Notes: generated by a model from the sequence alone, not told the origin. 64,000 nucleotides of DNA from an uncultured Nocardioides sp. (GCF_947489365.1 NZ_CANLDB010000004.1:248001-312000), one strand, 5' to 3'. Positions 18,035 to 26,957 are shown, counted from the stretch's first letter. Translations and numbers: made by a program.

Positions 18035-18540
18035 CCGCGACCCACGTGGACGGCGCGCACCGTCGCCGCGCCGGGCGCCAGGTCCGCCCACGCGACGTTG
18101 ACGTCCAGCACGGTGGCGGCGCTGGTGGGGTAGCTCGACGCGATGGCCGCGCGGGCCTCCGCGTCACCGTCGCCGTCGTCCAGCCACACCGCGAGGGCGT
18201 GCATGGTCGGGTTGTGGCCGACGACCACGACGGTGCGGGCGTCCTCGTCGACCTCGCGCAGCTGCGTGAGGACGCCGTCCTCGTCGGCGAGGTAGAGCGT
18301 GCGGGACAGCCGGGGCCGGCAGGTCCAGCCCGCGGCGGCGGAGACGACGTCCCAGGTCTCGTCGGTGCGCTGGGCCGCCGAGACCAGTGCGGCGTCGGCG
18401 TGCACGCCCTGCTCGGCCAGCCACGACCCCAGCGCGGTGCCGTCGGCGCGGCCCCGGTCGGACAGCCGCCGCTCGAAGTCCGTCGGCGCCTGTCGTTCCG
18501 CCTTGCAGTGCCGCACGACGACCAGGGTCCGGGGGGCCAT
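18031..18540 (-). CDS. SixA-like histidine phosphatase
   Basis: A 169-residue histidine phosphatase superfamily protein. The phospho-acceptor motif is VVRHCKAE (RHC in place of the common RHG) near the N-terminus; the second catalytic histidine is in VVVVGHNPTMHALA. The size and layout are those of SixA-type phosphohistidine phosphatases, but small-molecule substrates are equally possible. A GTG two codons upstream could be used, but the ATG at 18540 lies exactly 6 nt after TAGGGT and is preferred. It converges on serB with overlapping stops and diverges from cphB. Confidence 0.82.
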
Positions 18541-18546
18541 GGCCAC

Positions 18547-18556
18547 ACCCTAGGGT
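18547..18556. promoter_or_regulatory. Palindromic back-to-back -10 elements for sixA and cphB
   Basis: The 23-bp gap between the two divergent ATGs contains the palindrome ACCCTAGGGT. It reads TAGGGT on both strands: 7 nt before the cphB ATG on the plus strand and 6 nt before the sixA ATG on the minus strand. Neither gene has a Shine-Dalgarno. The two elements share the central TA, so the promoters should exclude each other. Confidence 0.6.
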
Positions 18557-18563
18557 GAGCGCC

Positions 18564-19568
18564 ATGTCCCGCGGACCCCTGATGATCATCGGCGGTGCCG
18601 AGGACAAGCTGCGCGGTCGCGCCATCCTCAAGGCGTTCGTCGCCGCCGCCGGTGGTGCCGACGCCCGGATCGCCGTGATCCCGACCGCCTCGTCGCTCGG
18701 CCCCGAGATCGTCGAGGTGTACGACGCGCTCTTCCGGCGCGAGGGCGCGGGGGACGTGGTCGCGGTGCGGCCGGAGTCCCGCGAGGAGGCCGGTGACCCG
18801 GAGCTCGTGCGGCGCCTCGACGAGGCCACGGGCGTCTTCATGACCGGCGGCAACCAGCTGAAGCTGTCCGCGACCGTCTGCGGCACGCCGGTCGGCGACG
18901 CGATCGTCGCCGCGCACCACCGCGGCGCCGTGGTGGCGGGGACGTCCGCGGGCGCCAGCATCCAGTCGAGCCACATGGTGGCGTTCGGCGGGCCGGGCTC
19001 GACCCCGAAGCAGCGGATGACCCAGGTGGCCGCCGGTCTGGGACTGCTGGACGCCTCGGTGATCGACCAGCACTTCGACCAGCGCAACCGCTACGGCCGG
19101 CTGCTGATGATCACCGCCCAGTCGCCGCAGCTCCTCGGCATCGGCGTCGACGAGGACACGGCGGCGATCGTCGAGACCCTGCCGACCGAGGGGGGCGAGG
19201 ACCAGGTGCTCCGCGTGCTCGGCAAGGGCGCGGTGACGATCTTCGACCCCTCCCGCATCGTGACCAACGCCTACGAGGCCAAGCGCAGCGCCACGATCCT
19301 GGCCAGCGGCGTCGTCCTGCACGTCCTGCCGCAGGGGTCGGCGTTCGACCTGACCACCCGGACGCTGGTGCCGCGGGAGACCCGCGTCAGCGCCGAGGAT
19401 GCCGCCGAGCTCGCCGAGGCCGGGAACGACCTGCGGAGGATGGCCCGCGACATCGCCGCGGACGACGTCTCCCCCACCACGCTGCGCCGGCGCAAGGCCC
19501 GCGCCGCCCGCCGTACCGAGACCAGGCCAGCCGGACCAGACGCCGAGCAGAGGAGCGAGCAGGCATGA
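18564..19568 (+). CDS. cphB: Cyanophycinase
   Basis: A 334-residue serine peptidase of family S51 that cuts cyanophycin into beta-Asp-Arg dipeptides. The nucleophile motif GTSAGAS places Ser128; around it are FMTGGNQLKLSATVCGTP, GLGLLDASVIDQHFDQRNR (histidine of the triad region) and GIGVDEDTAAIVE. The intracellular-type CphB core is about 270 residues; the extra C-terminal 50 are charged (RRRKARAARR). The ATG overlaps nothing upstream and follows a TAGGGT by 7 nt. The gene is coupled to cphA by ATGA overlap, so synthesis and mobilisation genes are co-expressed. Confidence 0.93.
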   Translation: MSRGPLMIIGGAEDKLRGRAILKAFVAAAGGADARIAVIPTASSLGPEIVEVYDALFRREGAGDVVAVRPESREEAGDPELVRRLDEATGVFMTGGNQLKLSATVCGTPVGDAIVAAHHRGAVVAGTSAGASIQSSHMVAFGGPGSTPKQRMTQVAAGLGLLDASVIDQHFDQRNRYGRLLMITAQSPQLLGIGVDEDTAAIVETLPTEGGEDQVLRVLGKGAVTIFDPSRIVTNAYEAKRSATILASGVVLHVLPQGSAFDLTTRTLVPRETRVSAEDAAELAEAGNDLRRMARDIAADDVSPTTLRRRKARAARRTETRPAGPDAEQRSEQA

Positions 19569-22330
19569 CGGAGCGCCCCACCCCCGACCTGACGATCGTC
19601 GAGACGCGGGTCTACCGCGGCCCGAACGTGTGGTCGTACGACCGCGCGATCCACCTGGTCGTCGACCTCGGGGTGCTCGAGGAGTACCCGACGAACACGC
19701 TGCCCGGCTTCACCGACAACATCGTCGAGATGCTGCCGGGCCTCCGCGAGCACACCTGCTCGCGCCGCAAGCGCGGCGGCTTCGTCGAGCGCCTGCACGA
19801 GGGCACGTGGCTGGGTCACGTCGCCGAGCACGCCGCGCTGGCGCTGCAGCAGGTCGTCGGCCACGACATCCGCCGCGGCAAGACCCGCATGGTCAAGGGC
19901 CACCCGGGTCGCTACAACGTGATCTTCGGGTACGCCGACGAGCAGGTCGGGCTCGCCGCCGGCAGGCTCGCCGTCCGCCTGGTCAACCACCTCGTCGAGG
20001 CCGACCCGGAGTTCGACTGGGAGGTCGAGCTCGACGACTTCATCCGCCGGGCCCAGCGCACGGCGTTCGGTCCCTCGACCCAGGCGATCATCGACGAGGC
20101 CGTCTCCCGCGACATCCCGTGGATCCGGCTCAACCAGCACTCGCTGGTCCAGCTCGGGCAGGGCGTCCACGCCAAGCGCATCCGCGCCACGATGACCTCG
20201 GAGACCTCCGCGATCGCCGTCGACGTGGCCTCGGACAAGGACCTCACGACCAAGCTCCTCGGCGCCGCCGGCCTCCCGGTCCCCAAGCAGGACTCGGTCC
20301 GCACCGCCGACCAGGCCGTCCGGGTCGCCGAGCGGATCGGCTACCCGGTCGTCGTGAAGCCGCTGGACGGCAACCACGGGCGCGGCGTGTGCCTCGACCT
20401 GACGGACGCCGACGCGGTCCGCGAGGCCTTCGAGATCGCCAAGGGCGAGTCGCGCCGCGGGTGGATCGTGGTGGAGTCGTTCATCACCGGCAAGGACTAC
20501 CGCTGCCTCATCATCGACGGCCGCATGGCCGCGGTGGCCGAGCGCGTTCCCGCGTCGGTGACCGGCGACGGGGTCAGCACCGTCGAGCAGCTCGTCGACA
20601 CCGCGAACGCCGACCCCCGCCGCGGCGTGGGCCACGAGAAGGTCCTGACCCGCATCAAGGTCGACGCGGCCGCCACGGAGCTGGTCCGCGACCAGGGCTT
20701 CGAGATGTCCGACGTCCCCGACGAGGGCGTCACGGTCAAGCTGGCCCTGACCGGCAACATGTCGACGGGCGGCATCTCCATCGACCGGACCTTCGAGGCC
20801 CACCCGGAGAACGTCGAGATCGCCGAGGAGGCGGCCCGGATGATCGGGCTCGACATCGCCGGCATCGACTTCATCTGCCCCGACATCACCGAGCCCGTCC
20901 GCGAGGCCGGCGGCGCGATCTGCGAGGTCAACGCCGCGCCCGGCTTCCGGATGCACACCCACCCGACCATCGGCGAGCCGCAGTTCATCTCGAAGCCGGT
21001 CGTCGACATGCTCTTCCCGCCCGGCGCCCCCTCGCGCATCCCGATCGTCGCCGTGACCGGCACGAACGGGAAGACGACGACGTCGCGGATGATCTCCCAC
21101 ATCTTCAAGGGGATGGGCCGCAAGGTCGGCATGACCTCCACCGACGGTGTCGTGATCGACGAGCGGCTGCTGATCCGCGCCGACGCCTCCGGCCCCCGGT
21201 CCGCCCGGATGGTGCTGCAGAACCCGCGCGTCGACATGGCCGTCTTCGAGGTCGCCCGCGGCGGCATCCTGCGTGAGGGCCTCGGCTACGAGCGCAACGA
21301 CGTCGCGGTCGTCATCAACGTGCAGCCCGACCACCTCGGCCTGCGCGGCGTCGACACCGTCGAGCAGCTCGCCGACGTCAAGGCCGTCCTCGTCGAGGCG
21401 GTGCCGCGCAACGGCGCCGCCGTGCTCAACGCCGACGACCCGCTGGTGCGCGAGATGCGCCGCAAGTGCTCCGGCGAGGTCGTCTGGTTCTCCATGGCGG
21501 AGCCGGGCAGCGAGACCCGCGACATGATCGACGCCCACTGCCGCCGGGGCGGCAAGGCGCTCGTCCTGGAGCCGTCCGAGCGCGGCGAGCGGATCGTCGT
21601 CCGCCACGGCCGTCGCGAGATGCAGCTCGCCTGGACCCACCTGCTGCCCGCCACCTTCGGCGGCCGGGCCCGGATGAACGTCCAGAACACCCTCGCGGCC
21701 GCCGCGGCGGCCTTCGCGCAGGGCGCGCCCCTGCACGACATCCGTCAGGGGCTGCGGACCTTCTCCACGAGCTACTACCTCTCCCCCGGCCGCCTCAACG
21801 AGGTCGAGGTCTCGGGCGTCAGCGTCATCGTCGACTACTGCCACAACGCCCCGGGCATGGCGATGCTGGGCGACTTCGTCGACCGCGTCGGCGACTCGAT
21901 GGCCGCCAACGCCGCGGACCGGCCGTCCCGGATCGGCATCATCGCCACCGCCGGCGACCGCCGCGACGACGACATGCGCGAGCTGGGACGGATCGCGGCG
22001 CGCCACTTCGACGTCGTGATCGTCCGCGAGGACGAGGGTCTGCGCGGACGCGAGCGCGGCGAGGTGGCCGGCTTCGTCGTCGAGGGGGTCCGCGAGGCCA
22101 TGGCGGACGGCGCCCGCTGCCGCCAGGTCGAGGAGGTCCTCGACGAGATCGAGGCCGTCCGCCACGCCATGGGCCGCGCCAACCGGGGCGACCTCGTCGT
22201 GGTCTGCGTCGACAAGCACGCCGCGGTGATGTCGGAGCTGGAGAACTGGTCGAACCAGGCTTACGCCGGCTCCGGCGCGTCCGAGGACGCGCCGGGGGCC
22301 GACCCGGACTACTACGCGGGCAACGAGTAG
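19565..22330 (+). CDS. cphA: Cyanophycin synthetase CphA
   Basis: A 921-residue enzyme that builds multi-L-arginyl-poly-L-aspartate. The N-terminal polymer-binding domain (about 1-170; TRVYRGPNVWSYDRAIHLVV, WLGHVAEHAALALQ) is followed by an ATP-grasp domain (about 215-480; VVKPLDGNHGRGV, EVNAAPGFRMHTHP) that adds aspartate. A Mur-ligase domain (about 490-900) adds arginine; its P-loop VTGTNGKTTTSR is near residue 499, with MAVFEVARGG and VQPDHLGLRG following. Length and domain order are those of CphA1. The first ATG overlaps the cphB stop as ATGA. Confidence 0.95.
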   Translation: MTERPTPDLTIVETRVYRGPNVWSYDRAIHLVVDLGVLEEYPTNTLPGFTDNIVEMLPGLREHTCSRRKRGGFVERLHEGTWLGHVAEHAALALQQVVGHDIRRGKTRMVKGHPGRYNVIFGYADEQVGLAAGRLAVRLVNHLVEADPEFDWEVELDDFIRRAQRTAFGPSTQAIIDEAVSRDIPWIRLNQHSLVQLGQGVHAKRIRATMTSETSAIAVDVASDKDLTTKLLGAAGLPVPKQDSVRTADQAVRVAERIGYPVVVKPLDGNHGRGVCLDLTDADAVREAFEIAKGESRRGWIVVESFITGKDYRCLIIDGRMAAVAERVPASVTGDGVSTVEQLVDTANADPRRGVGHEKVLTRIKVDAAATELVRDQGFEMSDVPDEGVTVKLALTGNMSTGGISIDRTFEAHPENVEIAEEAARMIGLDIAGIDFICPDITEPVREAGGAICEVNAAPGFRMHTHPTIGEPQFISKPVVDMLFPPGAPSRIPIVAVTGTNGKTTTSRMISHIFKGMGRKVGMTSTDGVVIDERLLIRADASGPRSARMVLQNPRVDMAVFEVARGGILREGLGYERNDVAVVINVQPDHLGLRGVDTVEQLADVKAVLVEAVPRNGAAVLNADDPLVREMRRKCSGEVVWFSMAEPGSETRDMIDAHCRRGGKALVLEPSERGERIVVRHGRREMQLAWTHLLPATFGGRARMNVQNTLAAAAAAFAQGAPLHDIRQGLRTFSTSYYLSPGRLNEVEVSGVSVIVDYCHNAPGMAMLGDFVDRVGDSMAANAADRPSRIGIIATAGDRRDDDMRELGRIAARHFDVVIVREDEGLRGRERGEVAGFVVEGVREAMADGARCRQVEEVLDEIEAVRHAMGRANRGDLVVVCVDKHAAVMSELENWSNQAYAGSGASEDAPGADPDYYAGNE

Positions 22331-22343
22331 GTCGGCAGGCGGG

Positions 22344-23618
22344 TCACCGCTCCTCGAGCGCCGCGCGCACGAGCCGGGTGGTCTGGCGGACCATGGCGGC
22401 CCGCCGGCCCTCGTAGGCCGCGTCGGTGAGCTTCTCCTCGCCCGGCACGCCGAGCACGGGCGTGTGGACGTGCCCGCCGACGTTCCAGCTGCGGACGCCG
22501 TCGCGCAGCAGCGTCGCGCGGTAGGCGATCTCGTTGGAGAGGTAGTCGCCGGGTCCGCCGGCGACGGCGAGGAAGCCCGGGGTGGGCCCGTCGGTCGTCG
22601 TCCGCTCCTCGCCGGTGGCGGGGTCCTTCTCGGTGATCTCGTGGTTGACGACGACCTCGTAGCGCCCGGTGTCGCGGGCCGCCATGGCCTCCATCGGCAG
22701 GTCGCTCAGGGTGAACTGCGGCTGCGGACGCACCGTCGGGTAGCCGTCGGGGATGGGCACCAGCCCGGTGCGCTCGACGTTCTCGTTGTCGGCGAAGCCG
22801 CCGCGGTTGGCGCCGTTCCACACCTCGAGGTCGAACTGGTCGGGCCGCCCCTGGCTGACCGTCACGAGCGCGTCGAGGCCCTGCGGCCCGCGCTGCACGT
22901 ACGGCGCGAGGGTGCGCTCGACCTCGCCGGCGGCGAAGTCGTCCCACCGCACGGGGAACATGGCGGTCTCGATCCGGACGGGGCCGTCGGCGGTGCGGAG
23001 CGTCCGGCCGTCGAGGGCCAGCGCGACGGCGCCGGACGGGTTGCCGATGCGGGCGTCGACGTCGAGGGTGAACGGGTCGAAGCCGGTGACGACGACCTTG
23101 GTCGCCCGCCGCTCGGTGGGCACGTCGACCGTGTCCTGGCCGCGGCTGGTGGTCTCGAGCCGGTCGGTCAGCCCCGTGACGGGCTCGTCCTGCGCGGCGC
23201 CCCACTGGGCCAGCACGCGGGTCATCGAGACCCGGGCCCAGTACAGCGGGCGGTCGTCGCCGCCGGGCAGCGAGCCGCGGACGCGCTCACGGCCCTGGGC
23301 GCGGTCGGTGGCCCACGTCCACAGGTCGCGCCCCTCGTCCACGACCACCCGGCGCGCAGCGGCGCGGTCGTCGGCGGCGCACAGCGCCTCGGTGAAGGCC
23401 TCGACGCGCTCGTCGGCGCGGCTGCGCCGCAGGATCGCCTGGGGCGCGGCCCGGTCGACGCGCGCCTGCTCGACGGTCGGCTCGACCGAGGTGTCGAGGC
23501 AGTCGGCGGGAGCCGCCGTGGCGGAGGACGTCGTGGCGACGCCGAGGCCGGCGGTGCCGGCGAGGAGTCCGGAGAGCAGGAGCAGGGTCGGCCGCAGAGG
23601 GCCCCGAGAGTTGGCCAT
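22344..23618 (-). CDS. Secreted pyroglutamyl-peptidase-I-like protein with Cys-to-Ser change
   Basis: A 424-residue protein with a signal peptide (residues 1-36: basic start, LLLLSGLLAG core, ATAA end). A helical region of about 120 residues precedes a domain like peptidase C15: VVVTGFDPFTLDVDARIGNP, then LEVWNGANRGGFADN with the usual glutamate, and GDYLSNEIAYR followed by GGHVHTPVL. The family motif around the nucleophile is G.YLCN; here it is G-D-Y-L-S-N, serine at about residue 361. Either the enzyme uses serine, or it is not a classical peptidase. Convergent with cphA (13 nt between stops) and 8 nt downstream of the Mur-ligase-like gene, probably in one transcript with it. Confidence 0.75.
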   Translation of the reverse strand: MANSRGPLRPTLLLLSGLLAGTAGLGVATTSSATAAPADCLDTSVEPTVEQARVDRAAPQAILRRSRADERVEAFTEALCAADDRAAARRVVVDEGRDLWTWATDRAQGRERVRGSLPGGDDRPLYWARVSMTRVLAQWGAAQDEPVTGLTDRLETTSRGQDTVDVPTERRATKVVVTGFDPFTLDVDARIGNPSGAVALALDGRTLRTADGPVRIETAMFPVRWDDFAAGEVERTLAPYVQRGPQGLDALVTVSQGRPDQFDLEVWNGANRGGFADNENVERTGLVPIPDGYPTVRPQPQFTLSDLPMEAMAARDTGRYEVVVNHEITEKDPATGEERTTTDGPTPGFLAVAGGPGDYLSNEIAYRATLLRDGVRSWNVGGHVHTPVLGVPGEEKLTDAAYEGRRAAMVRQTTRLVRAALEER

Positions 23619-23626
23619 GCCCCTTC

Positions 23627-25360
23627 CTACCCCGTCGGCTGCTCCTGGGCCGCGGCGGCCCGCACCTTCGCGGCGAGCTCGGCCGGGCCGTCGGAGGTCG
23701 CGCCCGCGGAGGCGAGCCAGTCGTAGACCTCCTGCCGCTCGGCGTGGCACATCAGCCCGACGACGTCCCCGGGGGCGGCCACCCCGACCAGCGCCTGCAG
23801 CGACGCGAGCTCCGTGGGGTACGACGTCACGTCCTCGACGCCGACGCGGGCGGCGCCCGCCCGCAGCAGCGCGTCGAGGTCGTCGACGTCGCGACCGCGC
23901 AGGTACTTCTCCTTGTGGCCGATCGCCAGGACGTCGGAGTCCCGCGCGCCGATCTCGGCGAGGGTGCCGATGAGCTCGTCGGTCCGGTCGCCGACGACGC
24001 CGAGCCCGAGCAGCAGCCGCCCACCGGGTCGCCGTACGCCGGCCATGATCTCGAGCAGCGCCTCGAGCCCGGCCTCGTTGTGGGCCAGGTCGACGACGAC
24101 CGTCGGCCCGTCGCCGCCGTCCGGCCCGGGGACGGAGAAGGTGTTCATGCGGCCCGGGTTGTGCTCGGCGTCCGGCAGGAACGAGCGCAGCCCCTCGACG
24201 ACGGAGGCGCGGTCGAGGCCGATCGCGAGGCCGGCGGAGGCGGCGGCCAGCGCGTTCTCGACGTTGAACCGCGACAGCCCGGCGAGCGTCATCGGCACGT
24301 CGACGAGCTCGACGAGCGGGTCCGCGTCGGCGTCGGGCAGCAGGACGCTGATCCAGCCGTCGATGACGGACGTCGCCCGCCCGCCCTCGGCGAGCACCTC
24401 GCGGACGCCGGGCGAGTCCGGGTCGCGCGAGAACACCCAGGGCCGGGCCCGGGCGACCTGGCGCATCGCGAGGACCCGCGGGTCGTCGCCGTTGAGGACG
24501 GCCCAGCCGTCCGCCCGCGTGATCCGGGGGACGACGGACTTGACCTCGGCGAGCTGGTCGACGGTGTCGATGCCCTGCAGGCCGAGGTGGTCGGCGGTGA
24601 CGTTGGTGACGACCGAGACGTCGTTGCGGGTCAGGCCGATGCCCTTGAGGAGAATGCCGCCGCGGGCGGTCTCGGTGACGGCCAGCTGCACCTCGGGGTG
24701 CGCGAGCACGCGCCCGGCGCCGCTGGGACCGGAGTAGTCGCCCGCCTCGACCATGACGCCGTCGACGTAGATGCCGTCGGTGTTCGACCAGCCGACGAGG
24801 CGTCCGTCGACGCGGCCCATGTGCGCGATCCACCGCGACGTCGTCGTCTTGCCGTTCGTGCCGGTGACGGCGACGACCGGGACCCGCGGCACGAGGGTCC
24901 GCGGCCGCTCGCCGGCCTCGCTGGCCGCGACGGCCGCAGCCGCGCGCTCGACCACGCCCTCGGGGTCCGCCTGCGCCTCGGGGGTCCGGAGCATGTCGAG
25001 GACCTCGGCGACCGCGCGGCCCATGGTCTGGGCGCGCTCGCGGTGCCGCCAGGGGTAGGCGACGACGAGCTGGTGGGGCTCGTTGGTCCCGCGGACGCGG
25101 ACGGCCAGCCGGTTGGTGCCGGACTCCGCCGCGAGCGCGCGCACGAGGCGCGCGAGCGCCCGGGCGACGAAGCGCTGCCGGAAGCCGGAGTCGGGCTCCC
25201 CCGGCCTGCTGCTCGGCATGCCGATGCGCGCGGCGAACCGACGCGCGACGTCCACGGGCAGGCCGCTGAGGCTCTCCACGTCGAGCGTCAGCTTCACGGC
25301 CGCACGGGGGAAGTAGAGGTTCGGCCCCTCCAGGACCCGGAGCTCGACGAGTGAGGTCAC
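23627..25360 (-). CDS. CphA-like Mur ligase lacking the ATP-grasp domain
   Basis: A 577-residue protein. Its first 125 residues resemble the N-terminal domain of the CphA encoded nearby (LRVLEGPNLYFPRAAVKLTLDV against TRVYRGPNVWSYDRAIHLVVDL). The rest is a complete Mur-ligase module: P-loop VTGTNGKTTTSR (residues about 165-176), LAVTETARGGILLKGIG, VTADHLGLQGIDTVDQ, LSRFNVENALAAASAG, VVVDLAHNEAGLEALLE. The P-loop is at residue about 167 instead of 499 in CphA, so the 330-residue ATP-grasp part is missing. The frame is continuous, so this is not decay. It may ligate an amino acid to a peptide or polymer side-chain carboxylate. GTG start, 6 nt after TAGCGT. Confidence 0.85.
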   Translation of the reverse strand: MTSLVELRVLEGPNLYFPRAAVKLTLDVESLSGLPVDVARRFAARIGMPSSRPGEPDSGFRQRFVARALARLVRALAAESGTNRLAVRVRGTNEPHQLVVAYPWRHRERAQTMGRAVAEVLDMLRTPEAQADPEGVVERAAAAVAASEAGERPRTLVPRVPVVAVTGTNGKTTTSRWIAHMGRVDGRLVGWSNTDGIYVDGVMVEAGDYSGPSGAGRVLAHPEVQLAVTETARGGILLKGIGLTRNDVSVVTNVTADHLGLQGIDTVDQLAEVKSVVPRITRADGWAVLNGDDPRVLAMRQVARARPWVFSRDPDSPGVREVLAEGGRATSVIDGWISVLLPDADADPLVELVDVPMTLAGLSRFNVENALAAASAGLAIGLDRASVVEGLRSFLPDAEHNPGRMNTFSVPGPDGGDGPTVVVDLAHNEAGLEALLEIMAGVRRPGGRLLLGLGVVGDRTDELIGTLAEIGARDSDVLAIGHKEKYLRGRDVDDLDALLRAGAARVGVEDVTSYPTELASLQALVGVAAPGDVVGLMCHAERQEVYDWLASAGATSDGPAELAAKVRAAAAQEQPTG

Positions 25361-25376
25361 GGCGTGACGCTACAAG

Positions 25377-26150
25377 TCACGCACCGATCGCGTGGAAGCC
25401 CCCGTCGACGTGGACGATCTCGCCGGTGGTGGCCGGGAACAGGTCGGACAGCAGCGCGCAGACCGCGCGGGCCGTGGGGCCCTGGTCGCCGTTGTCCCAG
25501 CCCAGCGGGGCGCGCTCGTCCCAGGTCTCCTCGAGCTTCTCGAACCCCGGGATCGCCTTCGCGGCCAGCGTCTTCAGCGGGCCCGCCGAGACCAGGTTGA
25601 CCCGGACGCCCTCGGGACCGAGCGTGCGGGCGAGGTAGCGCGAGGTGGACTCCAGCGCAGCCTTGGCCACGCCCATCCAGTCGTACGCCGGCCACGCGGT
25701 GGTGGCGTCGAAGGTGAGCCCGACGACGGACGACCCCGCGCCGAGCAGCGGACGGGCGGCCTCGGTCAGCGACTTCAGCGAGTACGCCGAGACCTGCACG
25801 GCCTGGGCGACGTCCTCCCAGGGCCCGGTCATGAAGTCGCCGCCGAGCAGCGTCTCCGGGTTGCCGTACGCGATGGAGTGGACGACGCCGTCCAGGTGCT
25901 CCACGCCGTGGCCGCGCAGCGTCTCGGCGAGCCCGTCGAGGTGGGACTGGTCGGTGACGTCGAGCTCGAGCACGACCGGCTCGACCGGGAGGCGCTTCGC
26001 GATGCGGCGGGTGATGCCGAGCGCGCGCCCGAAGTTGGAGATGAGCACGGTCGCGCCCTGCTCCTGGGCGAAGCGCGCGGTCGCGAAGCCGATGGACGAG
26101 TCCATCGTGACCCCCGCGACGAGGATGGTCTTGCCGTCCAGGATGCCCAT
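25377..26150 (-). CDS. inhA: Enoyl-ACP reductase (InhA/FabI type)
   Basis: A 257-residue NADH-dependent enoyl-ACP reductase, last step of the fatty acid elongation cycle. It starts MGILDGKTILVAGVTMDSS, like InhA. The catalytic triad is visible as Y-D-W-M-G-V-A-K (Tyr-x6-Lys) with the preceding LTFDATTAWPA. The C-terminal GEIVHVDGGFHAIGA is complete. It follows fabG by 47 nt, reproducing the mabA-inhA pair of mycobacteria. An AAAGG lies 8 nt before the ATG. Confidence 0.92.
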   Translation of the reverse strand: MGILDGKTILVAGVTMDSSIGFATARFAQEQGATVLISNFGRALGITRRIAKRLPVEPVVLELDVTDQSHLDGLAETLRGHGVEHLDGVVHSIAYGNPETLLGGDFMTGPWEDVAQAVQVSAYSLKSLTEAARPLLGAGSSVVGLTFDATTAWPAYDWMGVAKAALESTSRYLARTLGPEGVRVNLVSAGPLKTLAAKAIPGFEKLEETWDERAPLGWDNGDQGPTARAVCALLSDLFPATTGEIVHVDGGFHAIGA

Positions 26151-26197
26151 GGCGTGGCCTTTCGTCGTCTCTGTCGTGGGTCTCGTCGGGGTGGGGC

Positions 26198-26902
26198 TCA
26201 GTGGCCCATGCCGAGGCCGCCGTCGACGGGGATGACGGCCCCCGACACGTACGCCGCGGCGTCCGAGGCCAGCCAGGTCACGGTGCCGGCCACCTCCTCG
26301 GGGCTGGCGAACCGGCCGAGCGGGATCTGCTGCTTGTACGCCGCCTGCTGCTCCTCGGGGAGCCCCGCGGTCATGTCGGTCTCGACGTACCCGGGTGCGA
26401 CGACGTTCGTGGTGATGGAGCGGCTGCCCAGCTCGCGGGTCAGCGAGCGGGCGATGCCGATCAGGCCGGCCTTCGACGCCGCGTAGTTCACCTGTCCGGG
26501 CGAGCCGAGCAGCGCGACGACCGACGACATCAGCACGATGCGGCCGCGGCGCAGCCGGAGCATGCCCTTGGAGGTGCGCTTCACGAGCCGGAAGGTGGCG
26601 GTGAGGTTGGTCTCGATGACGCGGGACCACTGGTCCTCGCTCATGCGCAGCAGCAGCGTGTCGTCGGTGATGCCGGCGTTGGCGACCAGCACCTCGACGG
26701 GGCCGTGCTTCTCCTCGATCTCCGCGAACGCCGCCTCGACGGCGGCCGGGTCGGTGAGGTCGCAGACGAGGTCGAGCGCCCCCTCGGGGCCGCCTCCGCC
26801 ACGCGAGGTCACCGCGACCTGGTCGCCCTGGGCGAGGAACGCCTCCGCCACGGCGCGACCGATGCCGCGGCTGCCTCCGGTCACCAGCACTGATCTGCTC
26901 AC
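26198..26902 (-). CDS. fabG: 3-oxoacyl-ACP reductase FabG (MabA-like)
   Basis: A 234-residue short-chain dehydrogenase. It has the NADPH motif TGGSRGIGRAV (residues about 8-18), NAG at ANAGITDDTLL, catalytic Ser in LMSSVVALLG, and the active-site Y-A-A-S-K. The C-terminus SGAVIPVDGGLGMGH is typical of FabG. It reduces 3-oxoacyl-ACP and sits directly before inhA, so the pair supplies two of the reductive steps of fatty acid synthesis. GTG start; TAGCGT lies 8 nt upstream. Confidence 0.93.
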   Translation of the reverse strand: MSRSVLVTGGSRGIGRAVAEAFLAQGDQVAVTSRGGGGPEGALDLVCDLTDPAAVEAAFAEIEEKHGPVEVLVANAGITDDTLLLRMSEDQWSRVIETNLTATFRLVKRTSKGMLRLRRGRIVLMSSVVALLGSPGQVNYAASKAGLIGIARSLTRELGSRSITTNVVAPGYVETDMTAGLPEEQQAAYKQQIPLGRFASPEEVAGTVTWLASDAAAYVSGAVIPVDGGLGMGH

Positions 26903-26923
26903 GCCTGGTGACGCTAGCGACTA

Positions 26924-26949
26924 CCGGCGGGTAAGGGAGAACCCGCCGG
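26924..26949 (-). terminator. Hairpin between dodecin and fabG
   Basis: A perfect 9-bp stem (CCGGCGGGT with ACCCGCCGG) and the 8-nt loop AAGGGAGA start just after the dodecin stop. It fits a terminator for dodecin. It also lies only 22 nt upstream of the fabG start and could overlap that promoter. Confidence 0.65.
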
Positions 26950-26957
26950 GCGCCCGC

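Noticed and set aside
23627..25360. The missing ATP-grasp domain of the CphA-like protein as a frameshift or deletion pseudogene.
   Set aside because: The frame is uninterrupted, both remaining domains are complete, P-loop and other Mur motifs are intact, and it has its own promoter-like element.
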